Part shown: positions 43,538-53,142 of the stretch, piece by piece
How positions within the stretch are numbered: position 1 is the stretch's first letter
Layout: every line of letters begins with the position of its first letter
Origin: UBA1858 sp045105615
GTDB lineage: Bacteria > Pseudomonadota > Gammaproteobacteria > UBA4575
Assembly (NCBI GenBank): GCA_045105615.1
Contig: JBGCDS010000026.1
Span: 1 to 64,000 of the forward strand
DNA length: 64,000 bases
Direction: 5' to 3'
The notes under the pieces: model-generated
Database searches by the model: none
Seen by the model: the letters and a program-made list of their open reading frames with translations, nothing else
What the model was told of the DNA's origin: nothing
Made by a program: the position numbers and the translations under genes

Positions 43538-45607
43538 ATGAGCACTGACACTCTACTAATTGAAATTGGCACTGAGGAACTTCCTCCTGCTTCCGCAAAG
43601 AACTTAAGCAATACTTTAGCTAACTACGTATCGTCGCAATTATCTGAAGCTGGTTTTACCTTTAACCAAGTTAAGCCTTACGTAACACCTCGACGTTTAG
43701 CTTTAATAATTTTAAATGCTACTGGGCAACAACCTGAACAAAATATTGAACGCAAAGGCCCTGCTGTTAAAGCAGCTTATGATAATGATGGCGAGCCAAC
43801 CAAAGCGGCTTTAGGCTTTGCTAAGTCTTGCGGTGTAGAAATGCAGGATTTACAAACTGTAGAATCAGACAAAGGCGCATGGCTTTATTTCAAATCACTT
43901 GTTGCTGGCAAATCTATTCAACAGGTATTGCCAGAAATAATCGAACAAGGCTTACATAAACTACCCATCCCTAGACCTATGCGCTGGGGGAGCAGTGAAG
44001 TTGAGTTTGTTCGACCAATTCACTGGGTGGTTGTCATGTATGGCAGCGAAGTAGTTCCCTGCTCAATTAAAGGCATAAGCGCGTCTAACATTAGCCATGG
44101 GCACCGCTTTCATGCACCCGAAGCAATTACATTAACACACGCTAGTGATTACGAATCATCGCTAATTAATGCAAAAGTGATTGCAGATTTTTCTACTCGC
44201 CAAGATAAAATTCGTTTATTACTAGAGCAATGTGCAAACGAGAATAATGCAGACTTAAGTTATACCGATGCATTACTAGAAGAAGTCACTAACCTAGTGG
44301 AATGGCCTACAATTATCGTGGGTGATTTTTCACGAGCGTTTCTTGATATCCCACAAGAAGCACTAGTTGTTACTATGCAAGAGGCACAGCGATACTTCCC
44401 TCTGTTTTCAAAACAAGATGGCAAGCTATTACCTCTTTTTATTACTATTGCTAATATTGAAAGCACTAATCCAGACACAATCAAACACGGCAACGAACGA
44501 GTTATCAAGCCTCGTTTTGATGACGCTGGTTTTTTCTGGAATAGAGATAAACAAAAAACATTAGAAAGCAGAGCCGAAGACTTAAAAGGTATTTTGTTTG
44601 AAAAACAACTAGGTTCATTGCTCGAAAAAACACAACGCGTTTCAAACCTCTCACAAGCACTTTGCAAACAACTCAATGTTGGTGATAAGCATGCGACACG
44701 AGCAGCACTACTTTGCAAGTGTGATTTAGTCAGCGGCATGGTTAATGAATTCCCAAAATTACAGGGAATTATGGGTCGCTACTACGCACAAAATGATAAC
44801 GAACCCTCAGAAGTTGCGACAGCTATTGAAGAACACTATCAACCATTACAATCGGGTAGCTCACTTCCCTCTAGTCTAGATGGAAAAATTGTAGCATTAT
44901 GTGATCGCATTGATACTCTCGTTGGAATATTCGCTACTGGCAAAAAACCCAGCGGAGTTAAAGATCCCTATGCATTACGTCGTGCCGCATTAGGTGTTAT
45001 TCGCATTTCCATTGATGGCAACCTCGACTACGACTTACAAAGTCTACTCGAAGATAGCGCAGGCTCTCTTAAAGATAAGCTGGATACTTCAAACAGCGCA
45101 GAAGAAGTTTATGAGTTTATTTTAGAGCGACTGCGTGGTTACTTTATCGATCAAGGCGTTAGACCCGATACCTTCGAAGCAGTTCGCAGCATCAAGCCTA
45201 CTCGATTAATAGACTTTTCAGATCGTATCCAAGCTGTTCAAAATTTCCGCTCTTTATCTGAAGCTGATAGTTTATCCGCAGCTAATAAACGTATTAACAA
45301 TATTCTCAAAAAAGCTGACAGGGTAAACAAGGAAATTAATGCCGAATTGTTTTCCGAAACAGCTGAACAAGAATTACATCAACAATTAGACTCTATAGAA
45401 AAATTAGCAATACCAAAATTTGAATCTCGCAGATATGCAGAAGCATTAACTGATCTTGCTCAACTACGATCAACCATCGACACATTTTTTGATGACGTTA
45501 TGGTTATGGATGAAGATGAAAAAGTTCGTAATAATAGAATTGCTCTGTTAGCCAAAGTGAACCGGTTGTTCTCAACGGTCGCAGACATCTCTTTACTTCA
45601 AAGTTAA
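43538..45607 (+). CDS. glyS: Glycyl-tRNA synthetase beta subunit
   Basis: This 689-residue beta subunit binds tRNA-Gly and carries an HD-like and an anticodon-binding region. ATG at 43538 gives the family start MSTDTLLIEIGTEELPPASA. An in-frame ATG at 43484 would overlap glyQ and add 18 unrelated residues. Conserved blocks include PRRLA, RPIHWVV, GHRFHAPE and DKIVALCDRIDTLVGIF-like (residue range about 450-470), with DPYALRRAALGV. Confidence 0.97.
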   Translation: MSTDTLLIEIGTEELPPASAKNLSNTLANYVSSQLSEAGFTFNQVKPYVTPRRLALIILNATGQQPEQNIERKGPAVKAAYDNDGEPTKAALGFAKSCGVEMQDLQTVESDKGAWLYFKSLVAGKSIQQVLPEIIEQGLHKLPIPRPMRWGSSEVEFVRPIHWVVVMYGSEVVPCSIKGISASNISHGHRFHAPEAITLTHASDYESSLINAKVIADFSTRQDKIRLLLEQCANENNADLSYTDALLEEVTNLVEWPTIIVGDFSRAFLDIPQEALVVTMQEAQRYFPLFSKQDGKLLPLFITIANIESTNPDTIKHGNERVIKPRFDDAGFFWNRDKQKTLESRAEDLKGILFEKQLGSLLEKTQRVSNLSQALCKQLNVGDKHATRAALLCKCDLVSGMVNEFPKLQGIMGRYYAQNDNEPSEVATAIEEHYQPLQSGSSLPSSLDGKIVALCDRIDTLVGIFATGKKPSGVKDPYALRRAALGVIRISIDGNLDYDLQSLLEDSAGSLKDKLDTSNSAEEVYEFILERLRGYFIDQGVRPDTFEAVRSIKPTRLIDFSDRIQAVQNFRSLSEADSLSAANKRINNILKKADRVNKEINAELFSETAEQELHQQLDSIEKLAIPKFESRRYAEALTDLAQLRSTIDTFFDDVMVMDEDEKVRNNRIALLAKVNRLFSTVADISLLQS

Positions 45608-45625
45608 TCCTCGCCGCTCTTTCCT

Positions 45626-46165
45626 ATGCAAGCTGTAATCCTTGATCGCGACGGAGTCATTAATCATGATAGTCCTGATTATGTGAAGTCTCCTGAAGAA
45701 TGGAATGCAATCGATGGCAGCTTGGAAGCCATCGCGCGTCTTACAAAAGCTGGTATTAAAGTGTTTATTGCCAGCAATCAATCAGGCCTTGCTTACGGCT
45801 TATTTGATTACAACACATTATATGCAATGCATAAAAAGTTATTGCAGCAAACAGAAAGTCTAGGTGGTCGTATTAGTGGCTTTTTCTTTTGTCCTTTTTT
45901 AACCGGACCATGTCGCAAACCAAACCCAGGCTTGCTGGTGGATATCGCAAACCGTGCACATATCGATTTAGAAACAACACCTTTTATTGGTGACGCAATG
46001 CGTGACTTAGAAGCTGCAATAGCAGTTGATGCAATACCTATATTGGTTAGAACTGGCAAAGGTACATCTACTTTTAACAGCGGCGAAGTACCAGATCATG
46101 TCCAGGTTCACGCTAATCTGTATGAAGCTGTTGATTCTTTATTAAAGCAACGGGTTACAGGCTAA
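45626..46165 (+). CDS. gmhB: D-glycero-beta-D-manno-heptose-1,7-bisphosphate 7-phosphatase
   Basis: This HAD phosphatase of LPS heptose synthesis has 179 residues. HAD motif I is LDRDGVINHDSPDYVKSPEEW (Asp7, Asp9), motif II is ASNQSG, and CRKPNPG with FIGDAMRDLEAA supplies motifs III and IV. The structural zinc loop is shortened. Where E. coli has C-x-H and C-x-C, this protein reads CPFLTGPCRKP, keeping only two Cys. It is 18 bp after glyS and abuts plsC. Confidence 0.92.
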   Translation: MQAVILDRDGVINHDSPDYVKSPEEWNAIDGSLEAIARLTKAGIKVFIASNQSGLAYGLFDYNTLYAMHKKLLQQTESLGGRISGFFFCPFLTGPCRKPNPGLLVDIANRAHIDLETTPFIGDAMRDLEAAIAVDAIPILVRTGKGTSTFNSGEVPDHVQVHANLYEAVDSLLKQRVTG

Positions 46166-46884
46166 TGCGATTCATACGCTCAGCACTTTTTTTATTAGGT
46201 ATGGCCATCTCCACCTGTTTATGGGTTATCCCCTGCGTAATTGCTCGCTTATTCCCTTATCGAATCTGTTTTGCGATTGTCTCTAGCTGGTGCACCTTCA
46301 ATGTCCACTGGGCAAGAATTACCTGTGGCATACGATATAAAATATCTGGTTTGGAAAATATCCCTGAAAAAGCTTGCGTGATCATGTCTAATCACCAGTC
46401 TACTTGGGAAACGCTAGCATACCCTTCAATATTTCCCACACTAACCTGGGTAATCAAAAAAGAACTTTTATATATACCGTTGTTTGGATGGGGCATTGCG
46501 TCTACACAACCCATTGCACTTGATCGTAAGCAGGGCAAAAAATCATTTATTCAGCTGATTAAAGATGGCAAAGACAAATTAAGCTTAGGTCGGTTTATTT
46601 TAATTTTCCCAGAAGGTACTCGCATCCCCTACGAAGAGGTCAAGCCACTTAAGGTAGGTGGGTTTGTGTTGGCTAAAAAAGCAGATACTGACATCTTACC
46701 TGTCGCACATGATGCAGGTCGATTGTGGCCACGCAATGGTTTTTTAAAATCGCCTGGTACGATTCATTTGCATATAGGAAAACCTATCTCAACTCAAGAC
46801 AAATCAGCTGAGGAATTACGCGAGTATTATACACAGTGGCTAAACCAATCTCGTGAGGAAATGAAACAGAAAGTTTCAACCTAA
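46165..46884 (+). CDS. plsC: 1-acyl-sn-glycerol-3-phosphate acyltransferase
   Basis: This is a 239-residue membrane acyltransferase of phospholipid synthesis. It has an N-terminal hydrophobic segment (about 5-28), the catalytic NHQSTWE (76-82, HX4E instead of the usual HX4D, a known variant in this subgroup) and FPEGTR (148-153). The start overlaps the gmhB stop by one base. The glyQS-gmhB-plsC order is typical of gammaproteobacteria. The end overlaps the aldo/keto reductase by 4 bp. Confidence 0.93.
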   Translation: MRFIRSALFLLGMAISTCLWVIPCVIARLFPYRICFAIVSSWCTFNVHWARITCGIRYKISGLENIPEKACVIMSNHQSTWETLAYPSIFPTLTWVIKKELLYIPLFGWGIASTQPIALDRKQGKKSFIQLIKDGKDKLSLGRFILIFPEGTRIPYEEVKPLKVGGFVLAKKADTDILPVAHDAGRLWPRNGFLKSPGTIHLHIGKPISTQDKSAEELREYYTQWLNQSREEMKQKVST

Positions 46885-47912
46885 GGGCTAGGGTTAGGAT
46901 ATTCGCGATGGATATCTTCAATCTGCTCGATTGCTTCTGTACTTAATACAATTTCAGCACTTTCTATATTTTCTTTTAACTGTTCTATACAGGTAGCACC
47001 GATAATATTTGCGCCTAAGAATGGCTGGCAGTTCACATAGGCTAGCGCCATATGTGTTGCTGATATTCCTAACTGCTTAGCTAACATCACATACTTTTTA
47101 GTCGCTGCTTTTGCCTGCTCATTGCTATAGCGCGTATAGCCTTCAAATAATGTTAAACGCGCCTTTGAGAGATCACTACTTTGTAAATACTTACCAGTTA
47201 GCACTCCAAAACCAAGTGGTGAATATGCAAGCAGATCTAGGCTTTCTCTGTGGGAAAACTCTGATAGCCCAACTTCATAGGTTCGATTAAGCAAACTATA
47301 GGGGTTTTGAATGGTGATAATGCGAGGCCATTGATTCTGTTCAGAAATTTTCAAATACTGCATTATTCCCCAGGGGGTTTCATTTGAAATTCCGATATAA
47401 CGAATTTTCCCTGACTTCACAAAATCATTTAGCACTTCTAGTGTTTCAGAAATCGGTGTGGAACTTAAGTCATCATACTGATAGCCCAACTTGCCAAAGA
47501 AATTAGTCTTTCGCGCAGGCCAGTGGACTTGATACAGATCAATATATTCCGTTTGCAGCCGTTGCAAACTTTCTTTTAGTGCCTGTTCCATATGGCTACG
47601 AGTTAGCTGCGCGCCTCCACGTAAGTAATCCATCATCCCTGGGCCTGCTACCTTGCTAGCAATAATGACTTTATCTCGGCATTTTCGCTTAGCCAACCAA
47701 CTACCAATAAATTTTTCTGTTGTACCTTGGGTTTGCTGGCGTGGAGGGACGGGGTACATTTCAGCGGTATCAATAAAATTTACCCCATTGGCAAGTGCGT
47801 AGTCGAGTTGCTCATGCGCTTCTAGTTCACTATTTTGCTCGCCAAAAGTCATAGTGCCTAAACAAATTTTACTAACCTTGAGGTCAGAATTTCCCAGAAT
47901 TTTATATTCCAT
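46881..47912 (-). CDS. Aldo/keto reductase (Tas-like)
   Basis: This is a 343-residue NADPH-dependent oxidoreductase with a TIM barrel. The tetrad is present as FIDTAEMYP (Asp48, Tyr53), IIASKVAG (Lys87) and YQVHWP (His130). The long form and the insertion RKTNFFGKLGYQYDD resemble E. coli Tas. The substrate is unknown. The gene is convergent with plsC and divergent from the SulP gene. Confidence 0.9.
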   Translation of the reverse strand: MEYKILGNSDLKVSKICLGTMTFGEQNSELEAHEQLDYALANGVNFIDTAEMYPVPPRQQTQGTTEKFIGSWLAKRKCRDKVIIASKVAGPGMMDYLRGGAQLTRSHMEQALKESLQRLQTEYIDLYQVHWPARKTNFFGKLGYQYDDLSSTPISETLEVLNDFVKSGKIRYIGISNETPWGIMQYLKISEQNQWPRIITIQNPYSLLNRTYEVGLSEFSHRESLDLLAYSPLGFGVLTGKYLQSSDLSKARLTLFEGYTRYSNEQAKAATKKYVMLAKQLGISATHMALAYVNCQPFLGANIIGATCIEQLKENIESAEIVLSTEAIEQIEDIHREYPNPSP

Positions 47913-48127
47913 CAGTAAACCTATATCAATAAAAAATCATTGGTCTGCATTCTCCATACTGAACGCGTTAAAGAATCATTCAATCAGTTCGTATACTAGA
48001 CCATAAGCCATCTCTAATATGCTACAATTTGCTTCCCTAGGGTGAAGAGGCTATCTGCTTGTCACCTATAGCTTAAATTCGTTACAACCTCATTAGTTAC
48101 CAACTAAGTCAGTAAGAAGGATTTTCG

Positions 48128-49903
48128 TTGAACTTATTAAATGTCGTATCTCAAAGATTAGTAAAACGCTTTATGCCTTTTCGTGGATGGATTCATGAAT
48201 TGAAAGACCCTCAGGTCCTTAAAGCAGATTTAATCGCAGGCATCACAGTTGCCTTAGTACTGATTCCTCAGTCAATGGCATATGCACAGTTAGCAGGGCT
48301 ACCACCTTATTACGGGTTATATGCTTCATTCTTACCTGTAATAATCGCTTCTTTAATGGGATCTTCACGTCAAGTACACACAGGTCCCGTCGCGGTCGTT
48401 TCTTTATTAACGGCTGCTGCGCTAGCACCATTTGCCTCAGGAGATCCCGCTCAATATGCGGCTTATGCTGTTATGTTGGCCTTAATGGTCGGAGTATTCC
48501 AGCTATCACTAGGCTTGCTTCAACTTGGTTTTTTCGTGGACTTTCTTTCTCATCCAGTTGTGGTCGGTTTTACTAATGGCGCCGCTATTATTATTGCTAC
48601 CTCACAACTAGGTAAATTGTTTGGAGTCACCGCGGAAAGAGCGGAACATCACTATGAAACTGTCTGGCGTATCATTGAGCAGGCATACCACCACACACAC
48701 ATGCCGACCGTCGCCTTCAGTGTTGCCGCATTGGCAATAATGATTTTACTTAAAAAGTTTGCCCCTAAAATTCCGGGTGTTTTAACTGCGGTTGTTGTCA
48801 CTACTATTGCATCATGGCTATTAAATTATGAGCAAATTGGCGGCAAAGTTGTGGGCACAATTCCTCAGGGCTTACCTGGTTTCGCATTTCCAGATATAGA
48901 TATGCAGATAGCCGCACAGTTACTGACAAACGCTATCGCCATTGGCCTCATTGGTTTTACTGAAGCGATTTCAGTAGCAAAGGCTATCGCCGCTCAAACT
49001 CGACAACGCTTAGATGCTAACCAGGGCTTAGTTGGCCAAGGCCTAGCAAACATTACTTCTAGTTTGTTCCAGGGATATGCTGTTTCTGGCTCGTTCTCTC
49101 GTTCAGCAGTGAACTTAAGCGCGGGCGCTAAAACTGGCTTTGCTGCTATTGCTAGTGGCTTATTAGTGATGGTTACTTTGCTATTTTTAACGCCACTGTT
49201 ATACCACTTACCTCAACCGACATTGGCTGCAGTTATTATTCTTGCGGTGTTCAACTTAATTAAGTTTAAGCCTATTAAGTATGCATGGCGTGTTCAAAAA
49301 CACGACGCCATTGTAGCCATGATTACATTTATTCTAACGCTGTTGTTAGCGCCTCATTTAGAGCTAAGCATCTTAGTCGGTGTGGTTCTTTCTATGGGTT
49401 TATATATGTACCGCACTATGCGTCCTAGAATCGCAGTGTTAGCTATGCAAAGCGATGGCTCGCTTGCTGATGCAGAATCAAACATTCTTAAGACCTGCCC
49501 AAAAATCACTATTTTGCGTTTTGATGGCTCACTATTTTTTGCAAACACTGGCTATTTTGAGGAAAAAGTCCTTGAGCGTGTTGCATCTAAGCCTGATTTA
49601 AAATTCATTATTATTGATGCTGAAGGTATTAATGAAATTGACGCAACCGGTGAAGAAATGCTGCATCAGCTTGCTTTAAGACTGCATGGTTTAGGCATTG
49701 AATTCTTATTCTGTCGCACCAAGAAGCAAGTCATGGATGTATTCCTACGCACAGGCTTTGCTAGTGATGCCTGGCTTGATCATTTCTGCCATACGGAACA
49801 GCAGGCGATTGATTTTGCATGGAGCAAAATTGATGGGTGCCAAGAGGAAAGTTGTCCTTTATCTACTCAGGAAGGTTGCCCTGCCTGTACGATGAAAAGC
49901 TAA
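48128..49903 (+). CDS. SulP-family anion transporter with STAS domain
   Basis: This is a 591-residue inner-membrane carrier. It has about 12-14 membrane segments, with the SulP signature LKADLIAGITVALVLIPQSM and AQLAGLPPYYGLYASF near the start, then a cytoplasmic STAS domain (about 440-560, DGSLFFANTGYFEEKV). It may carry sulfate, bicarbonate or another anion, and the sequence does not decide. Translation probably starts at TTG 48128, 6 nt after AAGGA. The tail after STAS is unusual: it is Cys-rich (CQEESC, CPACTMKS; about five Cys in 22 residues). Confidence 0.92.
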   Translation: MNLLNVVSQRLVKRFMPFRGWIHELKDPQVLKADLIAGITVALVLIPQSMAYAQLAGLPPYYGLYASFLPVIIASLMGSSRQVHTGPVAVVSLLTAAALAPFASGDPAQYAAYAVMLALMVGVFQLSLGLLQLGFFVDFLSHPVVVGFTNGAAIIIATSQLGKLFGVTAERAEHHYETVWRIIEQAYHHTHMPTVAFSVAALAIMILLKKFAPKIPGVLTAVVVTTIASWLLNYEQIGGKVVGTIPQGLPGFAFPDIDMQIAAQLLTNAIAIGLIGFTEAISVAKAIAAQTRQRLDANQGLVGQGLANITSSLFQGYAVSGSFSRSAVNLSAGAKTGFAAIASGLLVMVTLLFLTPLLYHLPQPTLAAVIILAVFNLIKFKPIKYAWRVQKHDAIVAMITFILTLLLAPHLELSILVGVVLSMGLYMYRTMRPRIAVLAMQSDGSLADAESNILKTCPKITILRFDGSLFFANTGYFEEKVLERVASKPDLKFIIIDAEGINEIDATGEEMLHQLALRLHGLGIEFLFCRTKKQVMDVFLRTGFASDAWLDHFCHTEQQAIDFAWSKIDGCQEESCPLSTQEGCPACTMKS

Positions 49904-50593
49904 CTATCTTTCTAGCTGATAGATTAAGTCACTTACTTTATGCCCAATACGTAATCCACGCTGCTCAAAACGCGTGGGTGGACGATTTAGTTTAAGTGGA
50001 TTTATTGATGAATTTGTAGGTATAAATTCCTTCACCCTCGCCACATGTTTAATCATAAATTTCACATAAGGCTGCCAATCACTTGCTAAATGTAAAATAC
50101 CCTTAGGCTGCATCACCTTTGCTAGTTGATGTAGAAACTCTTCTTGAACTAATCTGCGTTTATGATGTTTGGTCTTTGGCCAAGGATCAGGAAACCAAAC
50201 CATTGCTCCTAAAAACAGGTCGTCATCAAACTTTGATTTTAATAATTGCATTACATCAGCATTAATTACACGAATATTTTCTAGTTCTTGCTTGTGTATG
50301 TTTAGCAGAACCGCGCCAATCCCCGGCCGGTAAACTTCAACGCCTATAAAGTTAAAATCGGGTCGTTGTTGAGCAAGTGAAATAAGCGAATCTCCACTGC
50401 CAAAGCCAATATCTAGAATCGTTGGCTGATTGACTGTGAACCAATCATTAGGATTAATCTTTTCCAGCTCTTCGCTAGAGATGCCATATTTTGGCCATAA
50501 TTCTTCGAATGCTTTTTTCTGCGCACTCGTAAACCGGCCTTCGCGAATTACGAAGCTACGGTTTGTTCGCATTGGTGGGGTTTGCTGTTTCAA
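49904..50593 (-). CDS. trmB: tRNA (guanine-N7-)-methyltransferase
   Basis: It methylates G46 of tRNAs with SAM. The 229 residues contain the SAM loop LDIGFGSGDSL, the acidic FIGVEVYRPGIGAVL and the family signature MVWFPDPWPKTKHHKRRLV. The GTRFEQRG-like motif near the end is PTRFEQRGLRIGHKVSDL. The ATG overlaps the thiG stop by 4 bp, so they are coupled. Confidence 0.97.
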   Translation of the reverse strand: MKQQTPPMRTNRSFVIREGRFTSAQKKAFEELWPKYGISSEELEKINPNDWFTVNQPTILDIGFGSGDSLISLAQQRPDFNFIGVEVYRPGIGAVLLNIHKQELENIRVINADVMQLLKSKFDDDLFLGAMVWFPDPWPKTKHHKRRLVQEEFLHQLAKVMQPKGILHLASDWQPYVKFMIKHVARVKEFIPTNSSINPLKLNRPPTRFEQRGLRIGHKVSDLIYQLER

Positions 50594-51387
50594 GGCTTAG
50601 CTGAGATTGTGTCTTCAATCGGCGAAGAAGCAGAGGCAAATCGGCGCTTAGGCATTCGACCAGCAAGATAGGCTAATCGGCCCGCCACGATGGCATGATT
50701 CATAGCAGTTGCCATCGTCACTGGGTGAGTTGCTTCAGCAATAGCTGTGTTCATTAATACGCCTTCACAACCCAGTTCCATAGCTATCGCTGCATCAGAG
50801 GCAGTACCTACACCAGCATCAACAATCACTGGCACGTTAGAATTTTCAATAATAGTGACGATATTATAGGGATTACGAATACCAAGCCCTGAACCTATCG
50901 GTGCGGCTAGCGGCATAATTGAAGCACAACCAATATTTTCAAGCGTTTTGGCAATAATTGGATCATCATTGGTATAGACCATCACTTCGAAGCCATCATT
51001 GACTAATATTTCAGCGGCTTTGATGGTATCGATGACATTGGGGAAGAGAGTGGTTTTATCAGCCAGCACTTCTAATTTTACTAAAGAATGTCCGTCTAAT
51101 AATTCTCGACCTAATTTACAAACACGAACTGCATCTTCACAGCTAAAGCAGCCAGCTGTATTTGGTAAAATAGTAAATTCATCGGCAGGAATATAATCAA
51201 GTAAATTAGGCTGTCCGGCCTCTTGTCCAATATTAGTCCGACGCAGTGCGACTGTGACAATTTCAGCACCACTAGCAACGATGGCTTCTCTAGTCTGATC
51301 AAAATCACGATACTTACCAGTCCCAACTAATAATCGTGAATTAAACTGGCGCTCACCTATTTTCCAAGGAGTTTGTGTAATTTCCAC
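50590..51387 (-). CDS. thiG: Thiazole synthase
   Basis: This 265-residue TIM-barrel enzyme forms the thiazole phosphate of thiamine from DXP, dehydroglycine and ThiS thiocarboxylate. The Schiff-base Lys lies in VKLEVLAD (K104), and RLLVGTGKYRD, PNTAGC and GSGLGIRNP are conserved. It lies 47 bp downstream of thiS and 4 bp overlaps trmB. No TPP riboswitch was seen before thiS. Confidence 0.98.
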   Translation of the reverse strand: MEITQTPWKIGERQFNSRLLVGTGKYRDFDQTREAIVASGAEIVTVALRRTNIGQEAGQPNLLDYIPADEFTILPNTAGCFSCEDAVRVCKLGRELLDGHSLVKLEVLADKTTLFPNVIDTIKAAEILVNDGFEVMVYTNDDPIIAKTLENIGCASIMPLAAPIGSGLGIRNPYNIVTIIENSNVPVIVDAGVGTASDAAIAMELGCEGVLMNTAIAEATHPVTMATAMNHAIVAGRLAYLAGRMPKRRFASASSPIEDTISAKP

Positions 51388-51434
51388 TTGATTAATTTCT
51401 TTAATTATAAATGTATTTTATACAATGGCGCTAT

Positions 51435-51635
51435 TTAACCACCACCTACGGCTTGAATGACTTCTACCTTATCACCTGATGACAATGCAAAAGAGTTATG
51501 TTGCGCCCGCGGAATAACCTCTTGATTAACCTCAACCGCTACTCTTTGATTCTTTAACGCTAATGTTTCTAACATCTTTGTTATTGAGCATTGATCTACC
51601 ACCTGAATAATCTGACCATTCAATACAATTTGCAT
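51435..51635 (-). CDS. thiS: Sulfur carrier protein ThiS
   Basis: This 66-residue ubiquitin-fold protein ends in AVGGG, the diglycine tail adenylated by ThiF and converted to a thiocarboxylate. It begins MQIVLNGQIIQVVDQCSI, typical of ThiS. It is directly upstream of thiG. The glycine oxidase gene thiO lies 6.6 kb away on the other side of the polysaccharide genes. Confidence 0.95.
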   Translation of the reverse strand: MQIVLNGQIIQVVDQCSITKMLETLALKNQRVAVEVNQEVIPRAQHNSFALSSGDKVEVIQAVGGG

Positions 51636-51765
51636 TTTAGTTAGTTCGGCTTACTTTAACAGCCAATGATTTTACAGGATAAGTATATAAATCTGTATCT
51701 ACTACAGTATTTAGTATTTAATTCTTTGTTGTGAAAGCTGAATAGGCTCTGGAACGGTGGTTATG

Positions 51766-53142
51766 CTACATCGCATGACTAATGACGTATCTGAATTTGC
51801 CTGATTTTTCTGCGGGAATCTTTTCGACACAATCGATAATAATGTCTACCTGCTCGCCCAAGCGCGCTTTGAAGCCCTGTATGATTTCTGATTTATTTCT
51901 ATCGGTAAAGTCACTACCAACAATCAGAAAAATACGTGTGCAGTCTTTTGTTTCTTGAACAATTTTAAACTCGCTAATACTGGTAATTTCTCTGAGCACA
52001 TAGATTAATGCTAAACCATGCATCACGCTTCCACTTTGGCTAACTACGAAGTCTGTTGTGCGACCTTGAATCTCTTTCAATATCGGCAATCCTCGCCCAC
52101 AAGCACATTGTTTATCATCTAGCACCCCAATATCACCCGTTCGATAACGAACAAACGGATAGCCTCTAGTAGCGAGATGAGTGACAACTATTTCACCTGA
52201 CTCACCACTTTTAACTGGTTGACCCTGTGCATCTATAATCTCAACAATGATGTCTTCAGCAGTAATATGCATATTCCCCGACGGGCACTCATGTGCGATA
52301 AACCCCGCATCACGTCCCCCATAACCATTTGCTACTTTACAACCAAAGCAATTTTGAATTAACTCACGTTGTTCTGGATACAGGTATTCAGAAGTAACAA
52401 AAACTACCTTCACTCCAATTTTTTTCATATCAATAGAGTGATCATGTGCAAACTTAGCAATACGCCCAAGTGCTGAAGGGTAACCAAATAACATTTTTGG
52501 CTGGTAACGAATTATCTCATCGATAAATCCATGCAATTTTTCATCAGACATATCAAACGCTGGCAATAGTTTTGTACGTAATAATTTGTCTCGAATTAGT
52601 CGTACTTTATCTTGCGCCCCTAATTCTATTGGCGACCCCCATACAACTAGCTCAGGATCACCTATATCAACACCCCACCAGCGTGTAGCACGCCACTTTG
52701 CTGCCACATCATGACTAACTCGTTCATTGCCAATATAAAACACCAGCGGTTGACCGCTAGATCCACCTGTATTGAATTTGGCTAGATTGTCAGGAATATC
52801 TGATTTTAACTGTTCGGAATTTTCACGAATAATTGCCTTAGTTAAAAATGGCAATTGAGTTAACTCTTCTAATGAATTTATTTTCACTGGGTTGAAATTC
52901 AACTGTGTGAATAAATTTTTATAGTAAGGCACATTTTCAATGGCATGAATTAGTAGCTCACGCAAACGCTGTAATTGTAATTTTTTTAATTCAGCAGTAG
53001 ATTGCCACTGGCTTTTTTCCAGTTTTTTAAGTGCATTAACCGTAATGTGTTTTTTTAGCTTCTCATGCAATGGAAATAAAACACTAGAAGCAAGTGATGT
53101 ATAAACGTCAGAGTGTTGTCTTATTTTCAGAAAATCACTCAT
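51766..53142 (-). CDS. CapK/phenylacetate-CoA ligase-like adenylate-forming enzyme
   Basis: This is a 458-residue member of the PaaK/CapK group. The ATP-binding motif FNTGGSSGQPLVFY (about 127-140) and the RYRTGDIG motif (about 335-342) are intact. It lacks a signal peptide. In exopolysaccharide loci such proteins probably activate a carboxylate or acyl group for polymer decoration, but the substrate is not known. It is the last gene of the minus-strand polysaccharide segment and shares one base with the preceding glycosyltransferase. Confidence 0.85.
   Translation of the reverse strand: MSDFLKIRQHSDVYTSLASSVLFPLHEKLKKHITVNALKKLEKSQWQSTAELKKLQLQRLRELLIHAIENVPYYKNLFTQLNFNPVKINSLEELTQLPFLTKAIIRENSEQLKSDIPDNLAKFNTGGSSGQPLVFYIGNERVSHDVAAKWRATRWWGVDIGDPELVVWGSPIELGAQDKVRLIRDKLLRTKLLPAFDMSDEKLHGFIDEIIRYQPKMLFGYPSALGRIAKFAHDHSIDMKKIGVKVVFVTSEYLYPEQRELIQNCFGCKVANGYGGRDAGFIAHECPSGNMHITAEDIIVEIIDAQGQPVKSGESGEIVVTHLATRGYPFVRYRTGDIGVLDDKQCACGRGLPILKEIQGRTTDFVVSQSGSVMHGLALIYVLREITSISEFKIVQETKDCTRIFLIVGSDFTDRNKSEIIQGFKARLGEQVDIIIDCVEKIPAEKSGKFRYVISHAM

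Noticed and set aside
44260..44739. 159-codon open frame on the minus strand
   Set aside because: It lies entirely inside glyS on the other strand, has a composition expected of an antisense shadow and no family features.
51636..51765. TPP riboswitch before thiS (and before thiO at 58025-58204)
   Set aside because: The conserved CTGAGA and ACCTGATC-type core elements are absent in both gaps.
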